The notes below the pieces were generated by a model, which was not told the origin of the DNA, made no database searches, and saw only the letters and a list, made by a program, of their open reading frames with translations. Shown piece after piece: positions 23,766-32,381 of a stretch of DNA of 64,000 bases. The stretch is from NCBI GenBank assembly GCA_046199005.1, contig CP176050.1, forward strand, positions 1,302,001 to 1,366,000, read 5' to 3'. The first letter of the stretch is position 1, and each line of letters begins with the position of its first letter. The stretch is from Ascidiimonas sp046199005 (lineage in GTDB: Bacteria > Bacteroidota > Bacteroidia > Flavobacteriales > Flavobacteriaceae). A program made the position numbers and the translations under genes.

Positions 23766-25118
23766 ATGAAGGTTAGTGCTTACATTTTAACAATTGTACT
23801 GATACTGCTGCTATCGAATGCTGTTTATGCTCAAAAATCATGGACGTTAAATGATTGTATAGCATATGCACTTGAGCACAATCTTCAACTAAATGATTTC
23901 AAATACAATACAGCATCAGACAAGGAAACATACAGACAAACTGTTCGTGATTTACTGCCCCGTATCAGAGGCGTAGCTGATTACAGCATACGTTTTGGAA
24001 GATCTGTAGATCCCAATGACAACAGCATTTCTAATACGCAGTTTTTTTCCAATAACTATTCGCTTGAATCTTCACTGGATCTTTTTCAGGGTTTTCAAAA
24101 GATTAATGCGATCAGAGCCTCTAAGCTAATTTATAATGCCACCAAGGAGGAGGCATTACAGCAAAAGTACCTTTTAGCATTTAGTATAATGGAAGCCTAT
24201 TATGATATTCTATTTTTTGAAGGTGCACTCAGAATTGCAGAAGATCAACTTGAGATTTCCAAAACAAATTATGCATTGGTCAAAAAGCAAATTGATTTGG
24301 GTTTGGTGGCAGGTGCCGATATTTACGAAGCAGAATCTTTATTGTTAGCAGACGAATTAAGTCTGGTACAGGTCAATAATCAGCTTATTGCCGCCAAACT
24401 AGCGCTCATACAACAAATGAATCTGGAAGAATCCACAGATATTAAATTAACACCAGAGAAAGCGCAATTGAATGAAGTAGAAGGAAAAATAGCGTCGGTA
24501 GATTCTATTTATTCTGAGGCCCAGCGTTTTCTGCCTTTGATCAAAGCAGGAAAGCTTAGAGTGGAAGCAGCTCAAAAACAACTGGCGGTAGAAAGAGGAC
24601 GACTATCACCTTCGCTATCAATTTTTGGAGGCTATGGCTCTGGCTATTTTGAGACCATAGTAGACAGTACAGGTAATACGGTTCCATTTAGAGATCAGTT
24701 TAGAGATAATACTTTTCAATTTGTGGGTGTTGAACTCGTTATTCCAATAAGTGGCGGATGGAGCGCAAGATCTCGCATCAAGCAACAGAAAATAGCTCGC
24801 TTACGGGCTAAAAATAATCTGGAGGTACAAAAACAAGAACTTTTTCAAACCATACAATCTCTGGTACAGGAAAATAATGCATTAAAAATAGAATTTGAGC
24901 AAACTTTAAAAAACAGAGAAGCTCAGAATCAGTCTTTCCTTGTCGCTCAAAAACGATATGAAAAAGGAATTATAAATGCAATCGAACTTTTTACGGCAAA
25001 AAATCTTTTTGCAACGGCTCAAAACCAACATCTTCAAGTTAGTTTAAGATTAGAAGTAAATAACGCTAATCTTGATTTTTACAGTGGATTACCGGTTTTC
25101 AATATATCATCGAACTGA
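23766..25118 (+). CDS. TolC-family outer-membrane efflux protein
   Basis: 450 residues from the ATG at 23766, with a signal peptide ending near ...SNAVYAQ. The frame is open six codons further to a TTG, which is less likely as a start. The protein has the long alternating coiled-coil helices of TolC (KETYRQTVRDLLPRIRG, KNREAQNQSFLVAQKRYEKG) and begins its mature part with SWTLNDCIAYALEHN, the usual start of this family. It forms the outer-membrane exit duct. The next two genes encode an adaptor and an ATPase, and a matching permease is at 34366, so it likely serves a MacAB-type exporter of the locus product. Confidence 0.9.
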   Translation: MKVSAYILTIVLILLLSNAVYAQKSWTLNDCIAYALEHNLQLNDFKYNTASDKETYRQTVRDLLPRIRGVADYSIRFGRSVDPNDNSISNTQFFSNNYSLESSLDLFQGFQKINAIRASKLIYNATKEEALQQKYLLAFSIMEAYYDILFFEGALRIAEDQLEISKTNYALVKKQIDLGLVAGADIYEAESLLLADELSLVQVNNQLIAAKLALIQQMNLEESTDIKLTPEKAQLNEVEGKIASVDSIYSEAQRFLPLIKAGKLRVEAAQKQLAVERGRLSPSLSIFGGYGSGYFETIVDSTGNTVPFRDQFRDNTFQFVGVELVIPISGGWSARSRIKQQKIARLRAKNNLEVQKQELFQTIQSLVQENNALKIEFEQTLKNREAQNQSFLVAQKRYEKGIINAIELFTAKNLFATAQNQHLQVSLRLEVNNANLDFYSGLPVFNISSN

Positions 25119-25235
25119 AAGAAGAGAATCTGAAAATCATCGTGATACAAATAGGTTCACTCCATGTCGTTTCAGAAACTCTAATTTGTTAATTCGGATA
25201 CTTCGTTACCCCTAAAAAAAAAGATATTCAATAAA

Positions 25236-26486
25236 ATGGACATACAATTAGAAAAGAAAAGAGGACTACAATTGAAGCACTACGTGTATGGCTCAATTAT
25301 TCTTTTAGCACTTTTTGCAGGATATCAATTCATTCTTAAAGGCAATATATCCACCTTTAGAACGGAAAAAGATAAGCTCTCTATTGCTCAGGTCACACAA
25401 GGTAAATTTGATGATTATATTACCATTAGTGGAAATGTGGCGCCCATATCTACCATTTTCATGGATGCTTATGAAGGTGGCAGGGTGAGTGAAAAATTGA
25501 TTGAGGAAGGTGCAACCGTAAAAAAAGGAGACATCATATTGAAGCTTGAAAACATGAACCTTTATGAGCAAATTCTTGCCAGTGAGAGTAATCTAGCACT
25601 AAAGCAGAATGATTTGCGATCGACCAAATTAACGTTTGATTCTCGACAAGTAGAAGGAAGAAGGTCTTTAGCTTCGGCAAGTACGGAGCTACAACGATCC
25701 AAAAGAATTTTTGAACAAAATAAGGAGCTTTATAAGGATGAACTTATTTCCAAAGAAAATTTTTTGCAATCTAAGGAGAACTATGAGCTTGCCAAAAAAC
25801 AGTACGACATCATAAAAATGCAAACTGATCGGGATGACAATCTAAGAGAAACTTCTCTAACTGTGTTGGAAGCAGACATGTCTCGAATGCAGAAAACACT
25901 GAGCATGGTTTACAAAAGATTAGATCATCTCAACGTTCGAGCCCCTGCAGATGGTCAACTAGGGTTTCTGGATGCAGAGATTGGTCAGAATATTGCTCCA
26001 GGACAACGTATTGGTCAGATTAACGTTCTCACCAACTATAAAATTGAAGCTTCTATCGATGAACATTATATTGATAGAGTTCAGGCAGATCTAAAGGCTA
26101 AATTAGAGCGTAACAACCAAGAGTTTCCACTTCGCATAAGAAAAGTTTATCCAGAGGTTCGAAATGGCAGATTCAAGGTAGATTTGGTCTTTACCAAAGA
26201 TAAACCGGAAACCATCAGAACAGGTCAGAGTTACAATATTAAATTGCAATTGGGAGAGTCTTCAGATGCGCTGTTACTTCCTAAAGGAGGATTCTTTCAA
26301 AGTACAGGTGGACAATGGGTATTTGTTGTTGATAGTGATGGAGACGAGGCAGTGAAAAGAAACATAACTATCGGAAAGCAAAATTCCAGGTATTATGAAG
26401 TAATTGATGGTCTGCAGCCCGGTGAAAGAGTCATTACCAGTAGTTACGACAGTTTTGGAGACTCTGAAAGAGTGATTTTAAAATAA
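25236..26486 (+). CDS. Periplasmic adaptor (HlyD/MacA-like)
   Basis: 416 residues. A single N-terminal membrane helix (HYVYGSIILLALFAGYQFIL) leads into a lipoyl-type half-motif (ITISGNVAPI), a coiled coil of about 100 residues (130-240), the second lipoyl half (LNVRAPADGQLGFL) and beta-barrel parts (IRTGQSYNIKLQL, GLQPGERVITSSYDSFGDSE). It bridges inner-membrane permease and TolC. It follows the TolC gene by 117 bases and precedes the ATPase gene by 69 bases. Confidence 0.88.
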   Translation: MDIQLEKKRGLQLKHYVYGSIILLALFAGYQFILKGNISTFRTEKDKLSIAQVTQGKFDDYITISGNVAPISTIFMDAYEGGRVSEKLIEEGATVKKGDIILKLENMNLYEQILASESNLALKQNDLRSTKLTFDSRQVEGRRSLASASTELQRSKRIFEQNKELYKDELISKENFLQSKENYELAKKQYDIIKMQTDRDDNLRETSLTVLEADMSRMQKTLSMVYKRLDHLNVRAPADGQLGFLDAEIGQNIAPGQRIGQINVLTNYKIEASIDEHYIDRVQADLKAKLERNNQEFPLRIRKVYPEVRNGRFKVDLVFTKDKPETIRTGQSYNIKLQLGESSDALLLPKGGFFQSTGGQWVFVVDSDGDEAVKRNITIGKQNSRYYEVIDGLQPGERVITSSYDSFGDSERVILK

Positions 26487-26555
26487 GGGATTTGCGAAGA
26501 CCTTATCTCATTAAAATAGTAAACTTTTAAGTTCAACAAAGAAATTAATTAAGCG

Positions 26556-27272
26556 ATGATCAAGATAGAAAATTTAAACAAAAGATTTAGAACCGACGAG
26601 GTTGAAACATTGGCATTGAACAATGTAAGTTTCGAAGTTAAAAGCGGTGAATTCGTAGCAGTTATGGGTCCTTCAGGTTGTGGTAAATCTACATTGCTAA
26701 ATGTTATTGGGATGCTTGATGGATCTTCTGAAGGAAGCTATCAATTTAACGGTTTAGAAGTAGGAGGTTTCAATGAAAGACAATATGCCGACCTTCGAAA
26801 AAATAATATAGGCTTCGTATTTCAAAAATTCAATTTGATAGATGAATTAACAGTAGCAGAAAATGTAGAATTGCCCTTAATTTATCTAAAAATGGATAAG
26901 AAAGAGCGAAAGGAAAGAGTGATGGCGGTACTTGAAAGAATGCAAATTGCTCACAGAGCAAAACATTTTCCAAAGCAACTTTCTGGAGGACAACAACAGC
27001 GTGTGGCTATTTGCAGAGCTGTGGTGACAAACCCAAAATTAATTCTGGCGGATGAGCCAACGGGAAATCTGGACTCTAAAAATGGGATTGAAGTAATGAA
27101 TCTTCTAAGTGAATTAAATAAAGAGGGAACTACTATCATCATGGTGACGCACTCCGATAGGGATGCAAGCTATGCAGATCGGATCATTCATTTATTTGAT
27201 GGAAAGATAGTGAATGATAAGGTTGAAGAACAATACGCTTCAGAGAAGGAAGAGTTAGCAGAAATTTCGTAG
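26556..27272 (+). CDS. ABC transporter ATPase, MacB/LolD type
   Basis: 238 residues, a single nucleotide-binding domain. Walker A is GPSGCGKST near residues 42-50, the signature is LSGGQQQR, Walker B is LILADEPTGNLDSKNG, and the H-loop histidine is in IMVTHSD. The Q-loop lies in GFVFQKFNL. The sequence type matches MacB/LolD/FtsE ATPases that pair with FtsX-fold permeases. No permease is fused or adjacent; the only fitting one in the locus is at 34366, about 7 kb downstream. Confidence 0.92.
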   Translation: MIKIENLNKRFRTDEVETLALNNVSFEVKSGEFVAVMGPSGCGKSTLLNVIGMLDGSSEGSYQFNGLEVGGFNERQYADLRKNNIGFVFQKFNLIDELTVAENVELPLIYLKMDKKERKERVMAVLERMQIAHRAKHFPKQLSGGQQQRVAICRAVVTNPKLILADEPTGNLDSKNGIEVMNLLSELNKEGTTIIMVTHSDRDASYADRIIHLFDGKIVNDKVEEQYASEKEELAEIS

Positions 27273-27359
27273 TACAGGTTTTACACTGCACATTATCTTT
27301 TTCCTATTCTGGATACGATCAATAAGGAGATTCCATTTATTTTTTTAATCATTTAAATT

Positions 27360-28085
27360 ATGAAATCAATTAGCATTCTTTTGATAGTTTTAGTTGCACT
27401 TGCGTTTTCGGGCCTTAATACTAAAAACGATACTGCCAAAAACTCAGAGATAGTTAAGATTCAACGTCAGGTAGCAAATTATGAGTCCGTTGAGTTTTCA
27501 GGATGGTTCGACGTAGAGATCGTTAACGGCCAGGAAGGAACATTAATTCTCAGCGGCGATGAAAATGTTTTGAAAAGCATTGTCACCAAAGTAAAGAAAG
27601 GAACACTTTATTTAGGAGTTAAAAAAGGCATCCGTTTCATACCTAAATGGAAAAAGCAAACAGTAAAAATTATAGTTCCGGTAAAAGATATTCAAAAAAT
27701 CAATGTGTCTGGTTCTGGCAATCTAACAGTTCGGGATACCCTTAAAGCAGAACGATTCACAGCATTACTTTCTGGATCTGGTAATCTTCAATTAGAAATT
27801 CAAGCATTAAGTTTACAGACATCTGTTTCTGGCAAGAGTAAACTATTGGTGAAAGGGAAAACCCGTAATTTCATGGTCATGGCTTCAGGAAGTTGTGAGA
27901 TTGACGCTTATGACTTACATACTTATAATGCCAGTACGAACTTATCGGGATCTGCTGATATACGTGTGGCTCCGGTGCATAATTTGAAAGCTATGTTATC
28001 AGGTTCGGGAACTGTTTACTATCGCGGTGAACCTGAGAACGTAGAGGTACAATCTTCCGGTTCTGGGAAGGTTTTAAAAGAGTAA
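27360..28085 (+). CDS. DUF2807 (head GIN domain) exported protein
   Basis: 241 residues with an N-terminal export signal (SILLIVLVALAFSGL). The body is a series of short repeats with SGSG or SGS turns (INVSGSGNLTV, LLSGSGNLQLEI, TNLSGSADIRV, MLSGSGTVYYRG), the pattern of the DUF2807 right-handed beta-helix. These proteins are common in Bacteroidota envelopes, and their function is unknown. It stands between the ATPase gene and the Dap genes, so it belongs to the transcription unit by position. A link to export or immunity is only inferred. Confidence 0.8.
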   Translation: MKSISILLIVLVALAFSGLNTKNDTAKNSEIVKIQRQVANYESVEFSGWFDVEIVNGQEGTLILSGDENVLKSIVTKVKKGTLYLGVKKGIRFIPKWKKQTVKIIVPVKDIQKINVSGSGNLTVRDTLKAERFTALLSGSGNLQLEIQALSLQTSVSGKSKLLVKGKTRNFMVMASGSCEIDAYDLHTYNASTNLSGSADIRVAPVHNLKAMLSGSGTVYYRGEPENVEVQSSGSGKVLKE

Positions 28086-28404
28086 TACCCCTGTTCAGCA
28101 TATTTACAGAATCACCTTTGAAGGATTCAATTTTCGACTTAGCATTTTTAAAAGCCTTCTGTTTTGAGTTCACGGAGCAGCCCTATTTTAATTTGCGAAA
28201 AGATAATTGAATCTGAGGTTCAGCCATCTTTAAGCTATTATCTCATTGGTGAAAGTCTAAATACATATCGAATAACGTAAAGGTAACGAAGCTGTTTAGA
28301 ATCCTACTCAGCAAAAAAAAATAGCTAGTTCAATACTAGAATACGCTATCTGTTGATAACACTTCAGTTAGGTACTCATCTGTTTAAAATAAACTTAAGA
28401 AATT
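28086..28404 (+). other. 319-base intergenic region before the SbnA-like gene
   Basis: No gene is visible. The region is AT-rich, contains an A8 run at 28313-28320, and has no hairpin with a T-tract and no exact TAnnTTTG box. CACCTTTG at 28113-28120 is one mismatch away. Transcription probably reads through from the UpxY promoter, but an internal promoter is not excluded. Confidence 0.4.
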
Positions 28405-29394
28405 ATGGTAAACAATATTTTGAATAAGGTAGGTAATACTCCCATGGTATCCCTTCCAATGGCAGAGCAACCAAATCTAAATTTATTTGCAAAGTTAGAA
28501 TTTTATAATCCCACTGGAAGTGTTAAAGACAGAGCGGCATGCTTTATTATTAGCAGGCTTCTTAATGATGGTGTTATTAATAAAGATACCACCATCATTG
28601 AATCGTCTTCGGGTAATTTTGGGGTAGCACTCTCTGCTTACGCAAAATTAAACGGATTGAGATTTATTTGTGTCATCGATAAGACTACTTTACCGGTAAA
28701 CGAGATGCTCATCAGGTTACAGGGAGCGGAGGTCATACGTATTACCGAACCAGACGCACACGGAGGATATCTTCTTAATCGAATCAAGAAAATCAAAGAA
28801 ATCGTAAGCAAAACAGATAATATTTATTGGGTGAATCAATATGCAAATCCGCTAAATGCAAGAGCTTACTACAATTCACTCGGCAAAGAGATTGCCTGGG
28901 AGGTGCCAGGGCAGAAATTAGACTATCTATTTATGGGGGTTAGTTCTGGTGGTACCATTACAGGTGTATCCCAAAGAGTAAAAGAATATCACCCTAACGC
29001 AAAGATCATTGCAGTTGACGTAGATGGGTCTATTATTTTCGGAGGAAAATCTCATAAACGATTTATACCTGGCATTGGGTCAAGCATGCAACCTGAAATT
29101 CTAAAACAGGCTAAAATAGATGATGTAGTGGTGGTCAATGAAGATGAAACTATTAGATCGTGCAGACAGTTACTGGAAAGGCATAATCTTTACGCAGGCG
29201 GATCATCGGGTTCTGTATACGCTGGAGTTCAAAAGTACTTCTCCGGAAAGACAATCAATTCTCCGGTAAATATCATGTGTGTGTTTGCAGATAGTGGGGA
29301 AAGATATATAACCACAGTCTATAACGATGAGTGGTGTAAAAAAGTTAGAGAATTCAGTCTTATGCGTAATGTTCAAGAACTGGCAACAACATAA
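28405..29394 (+). CDS. sbnA: SbnA-like N-(2-amino-2-carboxyethyl)-L-glutamate synthase
   Basis: 329 residues, a PLP enzyme of the cysteine synthase fold. The PLP lysine is Lys41 in TGSVKDRA, the substrate loop is ESSSGNFG, and the phosphate-binding loop is SSGGTITG. SbnA condenses O-phospho-L-serine with L-glutamate, the first step to L-2,3-diaminopropionate (Dap). The assignment over plain CysK rests on the loop sequences and especially on the next gene, an SbnB homologue that starts 11 bases after the stop. The pair supplies Dap to siderophore and NRPS pathways such as staphyloferrin B and zwittermicin-type loci. Confidence 0.88.
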   Translation: MVNNILNKVGNTPMVSLPMAEQPNLNLFAKLEFYNPTGSVKDRAACFIISRLLNDGVINKDTTIIESSSGNFGVALSAYAKLNGLRFICVIDKTTLPVNEMLIRLQGAEVIRITEPDAHGGYLLNRIKKIKEIVSKTDNIYWVNQYANPLNARAYYNSLGKEIAWEVPGQKLDYLFMGVSSGGTITGVSQRVKEYHPNAKIIAVDVDGSIIFGGKSHKRFIPGIGSSMQPEILKQAKIDDVVVVNEDETIRSCRQLLERHNLYAGGSSGSVYAGVQKYFSGKTINSPVNIMCVFADSGERYITTVYNDEWCKKVREFSLMRNVQELATT

Positions 29395-29405
29395 AAACTT
29401 ATAAA

Positions 29406-30374
29406 ATGAGATACTTAGGAGATTCAAATGTAAAAGAAATCAACCTTAACTGGGATCAAAACATTTCTAAAATAGAAACAGCGATCAGCTGTATTGCAAA
29501 GGAAGATATTTCACAGCCCATTAAACCGTACTTGCGGTATAGAGATCTAAAAAACAGAATCATTGCTATGCCTGCTTTTCTGGGCGGAGAGGTCAATAAA
29601 TCAGGAATTAAATGGATAGCGAGCTTTCCAGATAATATTAAAAAAGGGATTGCCCGAGCACATAGTGTGATCATTCTCAACAACGCAGAGACCGGTCAAC
29701 CCGAGAGTGTGATCAACAGCGGTTCAATATCTGCTATCCGTACAGCTTCCGTAAGTGGGCTCATGATTAAAAAATTTCTGGAACTTAACAGACATTCTTC
29801 CGTAAAAGTAGGGCTAATCGGCTTTGGACCTATTGGTCAATATCATTTAGATATGTGTCATGAAGTACTTGGGGATCAGTTGGATGAGGTGTTTCTTTAT
29901 GATCTAAAGCACATTTCTGAACAATCAATTCCAACCAAAGTCAGAGATAGGGTAACAATTGTGAATAGTTGGCAAGAAGCGTATGCAAACTCTGATATCT
30001 TTATCACATGTACAGTTTCTAAAGAGCCCTACATTGATATGAAACCTAAAGAATCTTCTTTACATCTCAATGTTTCCCTAAGAGACTATAAAACTGACGT
30101 TTTTCCATGGTTTGAAAATGGCATTATCGTAGATGATTGGAGCGAGGTATGCAGAGAAAAAACAGATATTGAAATGTTTCATCTGCACAACGGTCTTACA
30201 GAAGACGGAGTGAAACAAATAGAAGATGTTCTGGACGGATTTTTACACACATTAGATCAAAAACAGCCAATAATGTTTAATCCTATGGGAATGGCAGTCT
30301 TTGATATCGCCATTGCCACTCATTATTTAGAACTCGCAAACGATACAGATAAAGGAGTTTTACTGGAGGCTTAA
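29406..30374 (+). CDS. sbnB: SbnB-like 2,3-diaminopropionate synthase (ornithine cyclodeaminase fold)
   Basis: 322 residues of the ornithine cyclodeaminase/mu-crystallin fold. The NAD site is LIGFGPIGQYHLDMC near residues 139-153. Upstream, GEVNKSGIKWIASFPDN and LNNAETGQPESVINSGSISAIRTAS are conserved in the family. SbnB oxidatively splits N-(2-amino-2-carboxyethyl)-glutamate into Dap and 2-oxoglutarate. Together with sbnA it makes a complete Dap route, so at least one Dap residue in the product is likely. None of the three A domains in the window can be shown to select it. Confidence 0.88.
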   Translation: MRYLGDSNVKEINLNWDQNISKIETAISCIAKEDISQPIKPYLRYRDLKNRIIAMPAFLGGEVNKSGIKWIASFPDNIKKGIARAHSVIILNNAETGQPESVINSGSISAIRTASVSGLMIKKFLELNRHSSVKVGLIGFGPIGQYHLDMCHEVLGDQLDEVFLYDLKHISEQSIPTKVRDRVTIVNSWQEAYANSDIFITCTVSKEPYIDMKPKESSLHLNVSLRDYKTDVFPWFENGIIVDDWSEVCREKTDIEMFHLHNGLTEDGVKQIEDVLDGFLHTLDQKQPIMFNPMGMAVFDIAIATHYLELANDTDKGVLLEA

Positions 30375-30450
30375 CTGGTAGATCATAACATGATTTACGA
30401 ACGCAACAATTAAAAAAAATCTTTTCGCAAACGATTAAAATGCATATTTG

Positions 30451-31443
30451 ATGGAGACGCTTACTAATACACATATCGAAAAAGAGATTACCTGGGGTCA
30501 AAATATAGCGGCAATTCAGCGTACAACAAATAATCCTTACATTATAAAGAATAACGGAAGTACTGATGTACTGGAATGGGCAGAAAAAAACAGAGATAAA
30601 CTCAACAAATTACTCTTAAAGGAAGGAGCAATTTTATTGAGAGGGTTTGAAATTGGCGGTGCCGAAAAATTCAATCGTTTGTTTTCGATCATTTCCGGAG
30701 ATGCGATGGAATATAAAAACAGAACATCTCCCAGAGATCAGGTTTTTGAAAATGTATATACGTCCACCAGTCATCCTAAGGATCAGGTAATACATATGCA
30801 TACCGAAAACTCTTACTCCAACACTTTCAACCGGATTATTGCTTTTTACAGCTTACTTCCTGCTACTATCGGAGGGGAAACTCCTATCGCCGATGAACGA
30901 AAGCTGTTAGAGTTTTTAAAACCGGAAACCATAGAAAAATTCAGAGATAAGGGTGTTCAATATGTACGTAATAGTATGCCAGGAATTGGTTTAAGCTGGG
31001 AAACTATCTATCAAACAAATGACAAGAGTGAGGTAGAAAAGATTTTAAATTCAGCTGGATATGACTATGACTGGATCGACACAGATCATCTTCGAATTAA
31101 ATGGACACTCCCAGCATTCCAACCACACCCGATTACTGGAGAAGAGATGTGGTTTAATCATATGTTCTTTGGAAATAAGAACTTGTACGATCCTGCGATT
31201 TTGGAGTATTTTGAAGAAGAAAATCTTCCATTTGTAACTTATTTTGGAGATGGTGAACCCATAGATGCCAGTATCATCGAAGAATTCAAATCATTCTACA
31301 GGGAAAACTCAATTGTCTTTAAGTGGCAGAAAGATGATTTTCTGTTGCTAGACAATATGATGTTTTCACATGGAAGAAATTCTTTTGAAGGGGAGCGAAT
31401 AACGCTTACAGCCATGGCACAACCTCACAAAATTAAATCCTGA
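30451..31443 (+). CDS. TauD/SyrP-like Fe(II)/2-oxoglutarate dioxygenase
   Basis: 330 residues from the ATG at 30451 (a TTG precedes it). The metal facial triad is His and Asp/Glu in HMHTENSYS followed by the distal His in MFSHGRN, and the 2-oxoglutarate-binding Arg lies in RITLTAMAQP. RGFEIGGAEKFNRLF and WFNHMFFGN are typical of the SyrP branch. SyrP hydroxylates aspartate bound to a carrier protein in syringomycin synthesis; related enzymes hydroxylate other carrier-bound residues at the beta carbon. Here it would tailor an amino acid on one of the PCPs. The metal motif reads HxE rather than HxD, which is usual in this group. Confidence 0.82.
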   Translation: METLTNTHIEKEITWGQNIAAIQRTTNNPYIIKNNGSTDVLEWAEKNRDKLNKLLLKEGAILLRGFEIGGAEKFNRLFSIISGDAMEYKNRTSPRDQVFENVYTSTSHPKDQVIHMHTENSYSNTFNRIIAFYSLLPATIGGETPIADERKLLEFLKPETIEKFRDKGVQYVRNSMPGIGLSWETIYQTNDKSEVEKILNSAGYDYDWIDTDHLRIKWTLPAFQPHPITGEEMWFNHMFFGNKNLYDPAILEYFEEENLPFVTYFGDGEPIDASIIEEFKSFYRENSIVFKWQKDDFLLLDNMMFSHGRNSFEGERITLTAMAQPHKIKS

Positions 31444-31529
31444 ACTTTATGTTTTTCATCATCTATCCCCAATGGTGCGAAAAGAATTTGATGTTTTTAT
31501 AGAGCATTACACTTAAAATAAACAATATT

Positions 31530-32318
31530 ATGATATCAGAACAATTGATAAGTAATTATCACGATCAGGGATTTTTACTGTTGAACTCGGTGTTCACAGA
31601 TAAAGAAATAGACGCATTAAATCAAGAATTACCATATCTTCTGGAAGACGAGAGTCCGCGAAAGGTAAAAGAAAAGAACGGGGAAATAAGATCTTACTAT
31701 GGGGTACACCAGGTGAATGAGATGTATAAGCAACTCTCTTGTGATAAACGCCTGATCGATCCTGTCAGGAAAATTCTTGAGAGCGAAATCTATATTTATC
31801 AAACAAAGATCAATTTCAAAAAAGGACTCAAAGGAGAGTGGTGGGAATGGCATCAGGATTTCCCATACTGGAAAATTGAAGATGGGATGGAATCACCACG
31901 TGTATTATCTGCTATGGTATACCTGGATGACGTTACTGAATTTAATGGCCCCCTCCTTATGATGCCAGGCTCTCATAAACATGGCATTGCTTCTTTCGAT
32001 AAGGATATTGCTTCCTTTGAGAATGGAGTGTCTGATAAAGATTCATGGACCGGAAGCGATTTGAAATACACGGTAAATAAAGACTTGTTAGCAAAGGGTT
32101 TTCGTGAAAATGCGATCGTTAGTGCTACAGGTAAAGCGGGATCTGTGCTTCTTTTTCACGGTAATATCTACCATGGTTCTAACTGTAACATGTCTCCAAT
32201 AGATAGAAAAACACTCATTATTACTTATAACAGTGTTGAAAACCCAGTAAAAAAGTACGAAAACAGAAGGCCTGTATTTCTATCTGAAAGAAATACAGAA
32301 CCTATAGTCGTGCAGTAA
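31530..32318 (+). CDS. PhyH-family Fe(II)/2-oxoglutarate dioxygenase
   Basis: 262 residues of the phytanoyl-CoA/ectoine hydroxylase family. The first two metal ligands are in WHQDFPYW, the third is in FHGNIYHGS, and the 2-oxoglutarate Arg is in DRKTLIITYN. VLSAMVYLDDVTEFNGPLLM is the usual beta-strand after the HxD. In natural product loci such enzymes hydroxylate free or carrier-bound amino acids. It sits in tandem with the TauD/SyrP-like gene, 86 bases downstream, so two oxidations of the building block or product are likely. Whether the substrate is free or carrier-bound is unknown. Confidence 0.85.
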   Translation: MISEQLISNYHDQGFLLLNSVFTDKEIDALNQELPYLLEDESPRKVKEKNGEIRSYYGVHQVNEMYKQLSCDKRLIDPVRKILESEIYIYQTKINFKKGLKGEWWEWHQDFPYWKIEDGMESPRVLSAMVYLDDVTEFNGPLLMMPGSHKHGIASFDKDIASFENGVSDKDSWTGSDLKYTVNKDLLAKGFRENAIVSATGKAGSVLLFHGNIYHGSNCNMSPIDRKTLIITYNSVENPVKKYENRRPVFLSERNTEPIVVQ

Positions 32319-32381
32319 TTGAGACTAAATCAAAAAACTAAAAGGGAGTAAAGACATCCTAACGCTAATAAAATCTTGAAA

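Noticed and set aside
28405..30374. Siderophore (staphyloferrin B-like) locus
   Set aside because: Only the Dap genes match. There are no NIS synthetases, TonB receptor or iron-regulated site in view.
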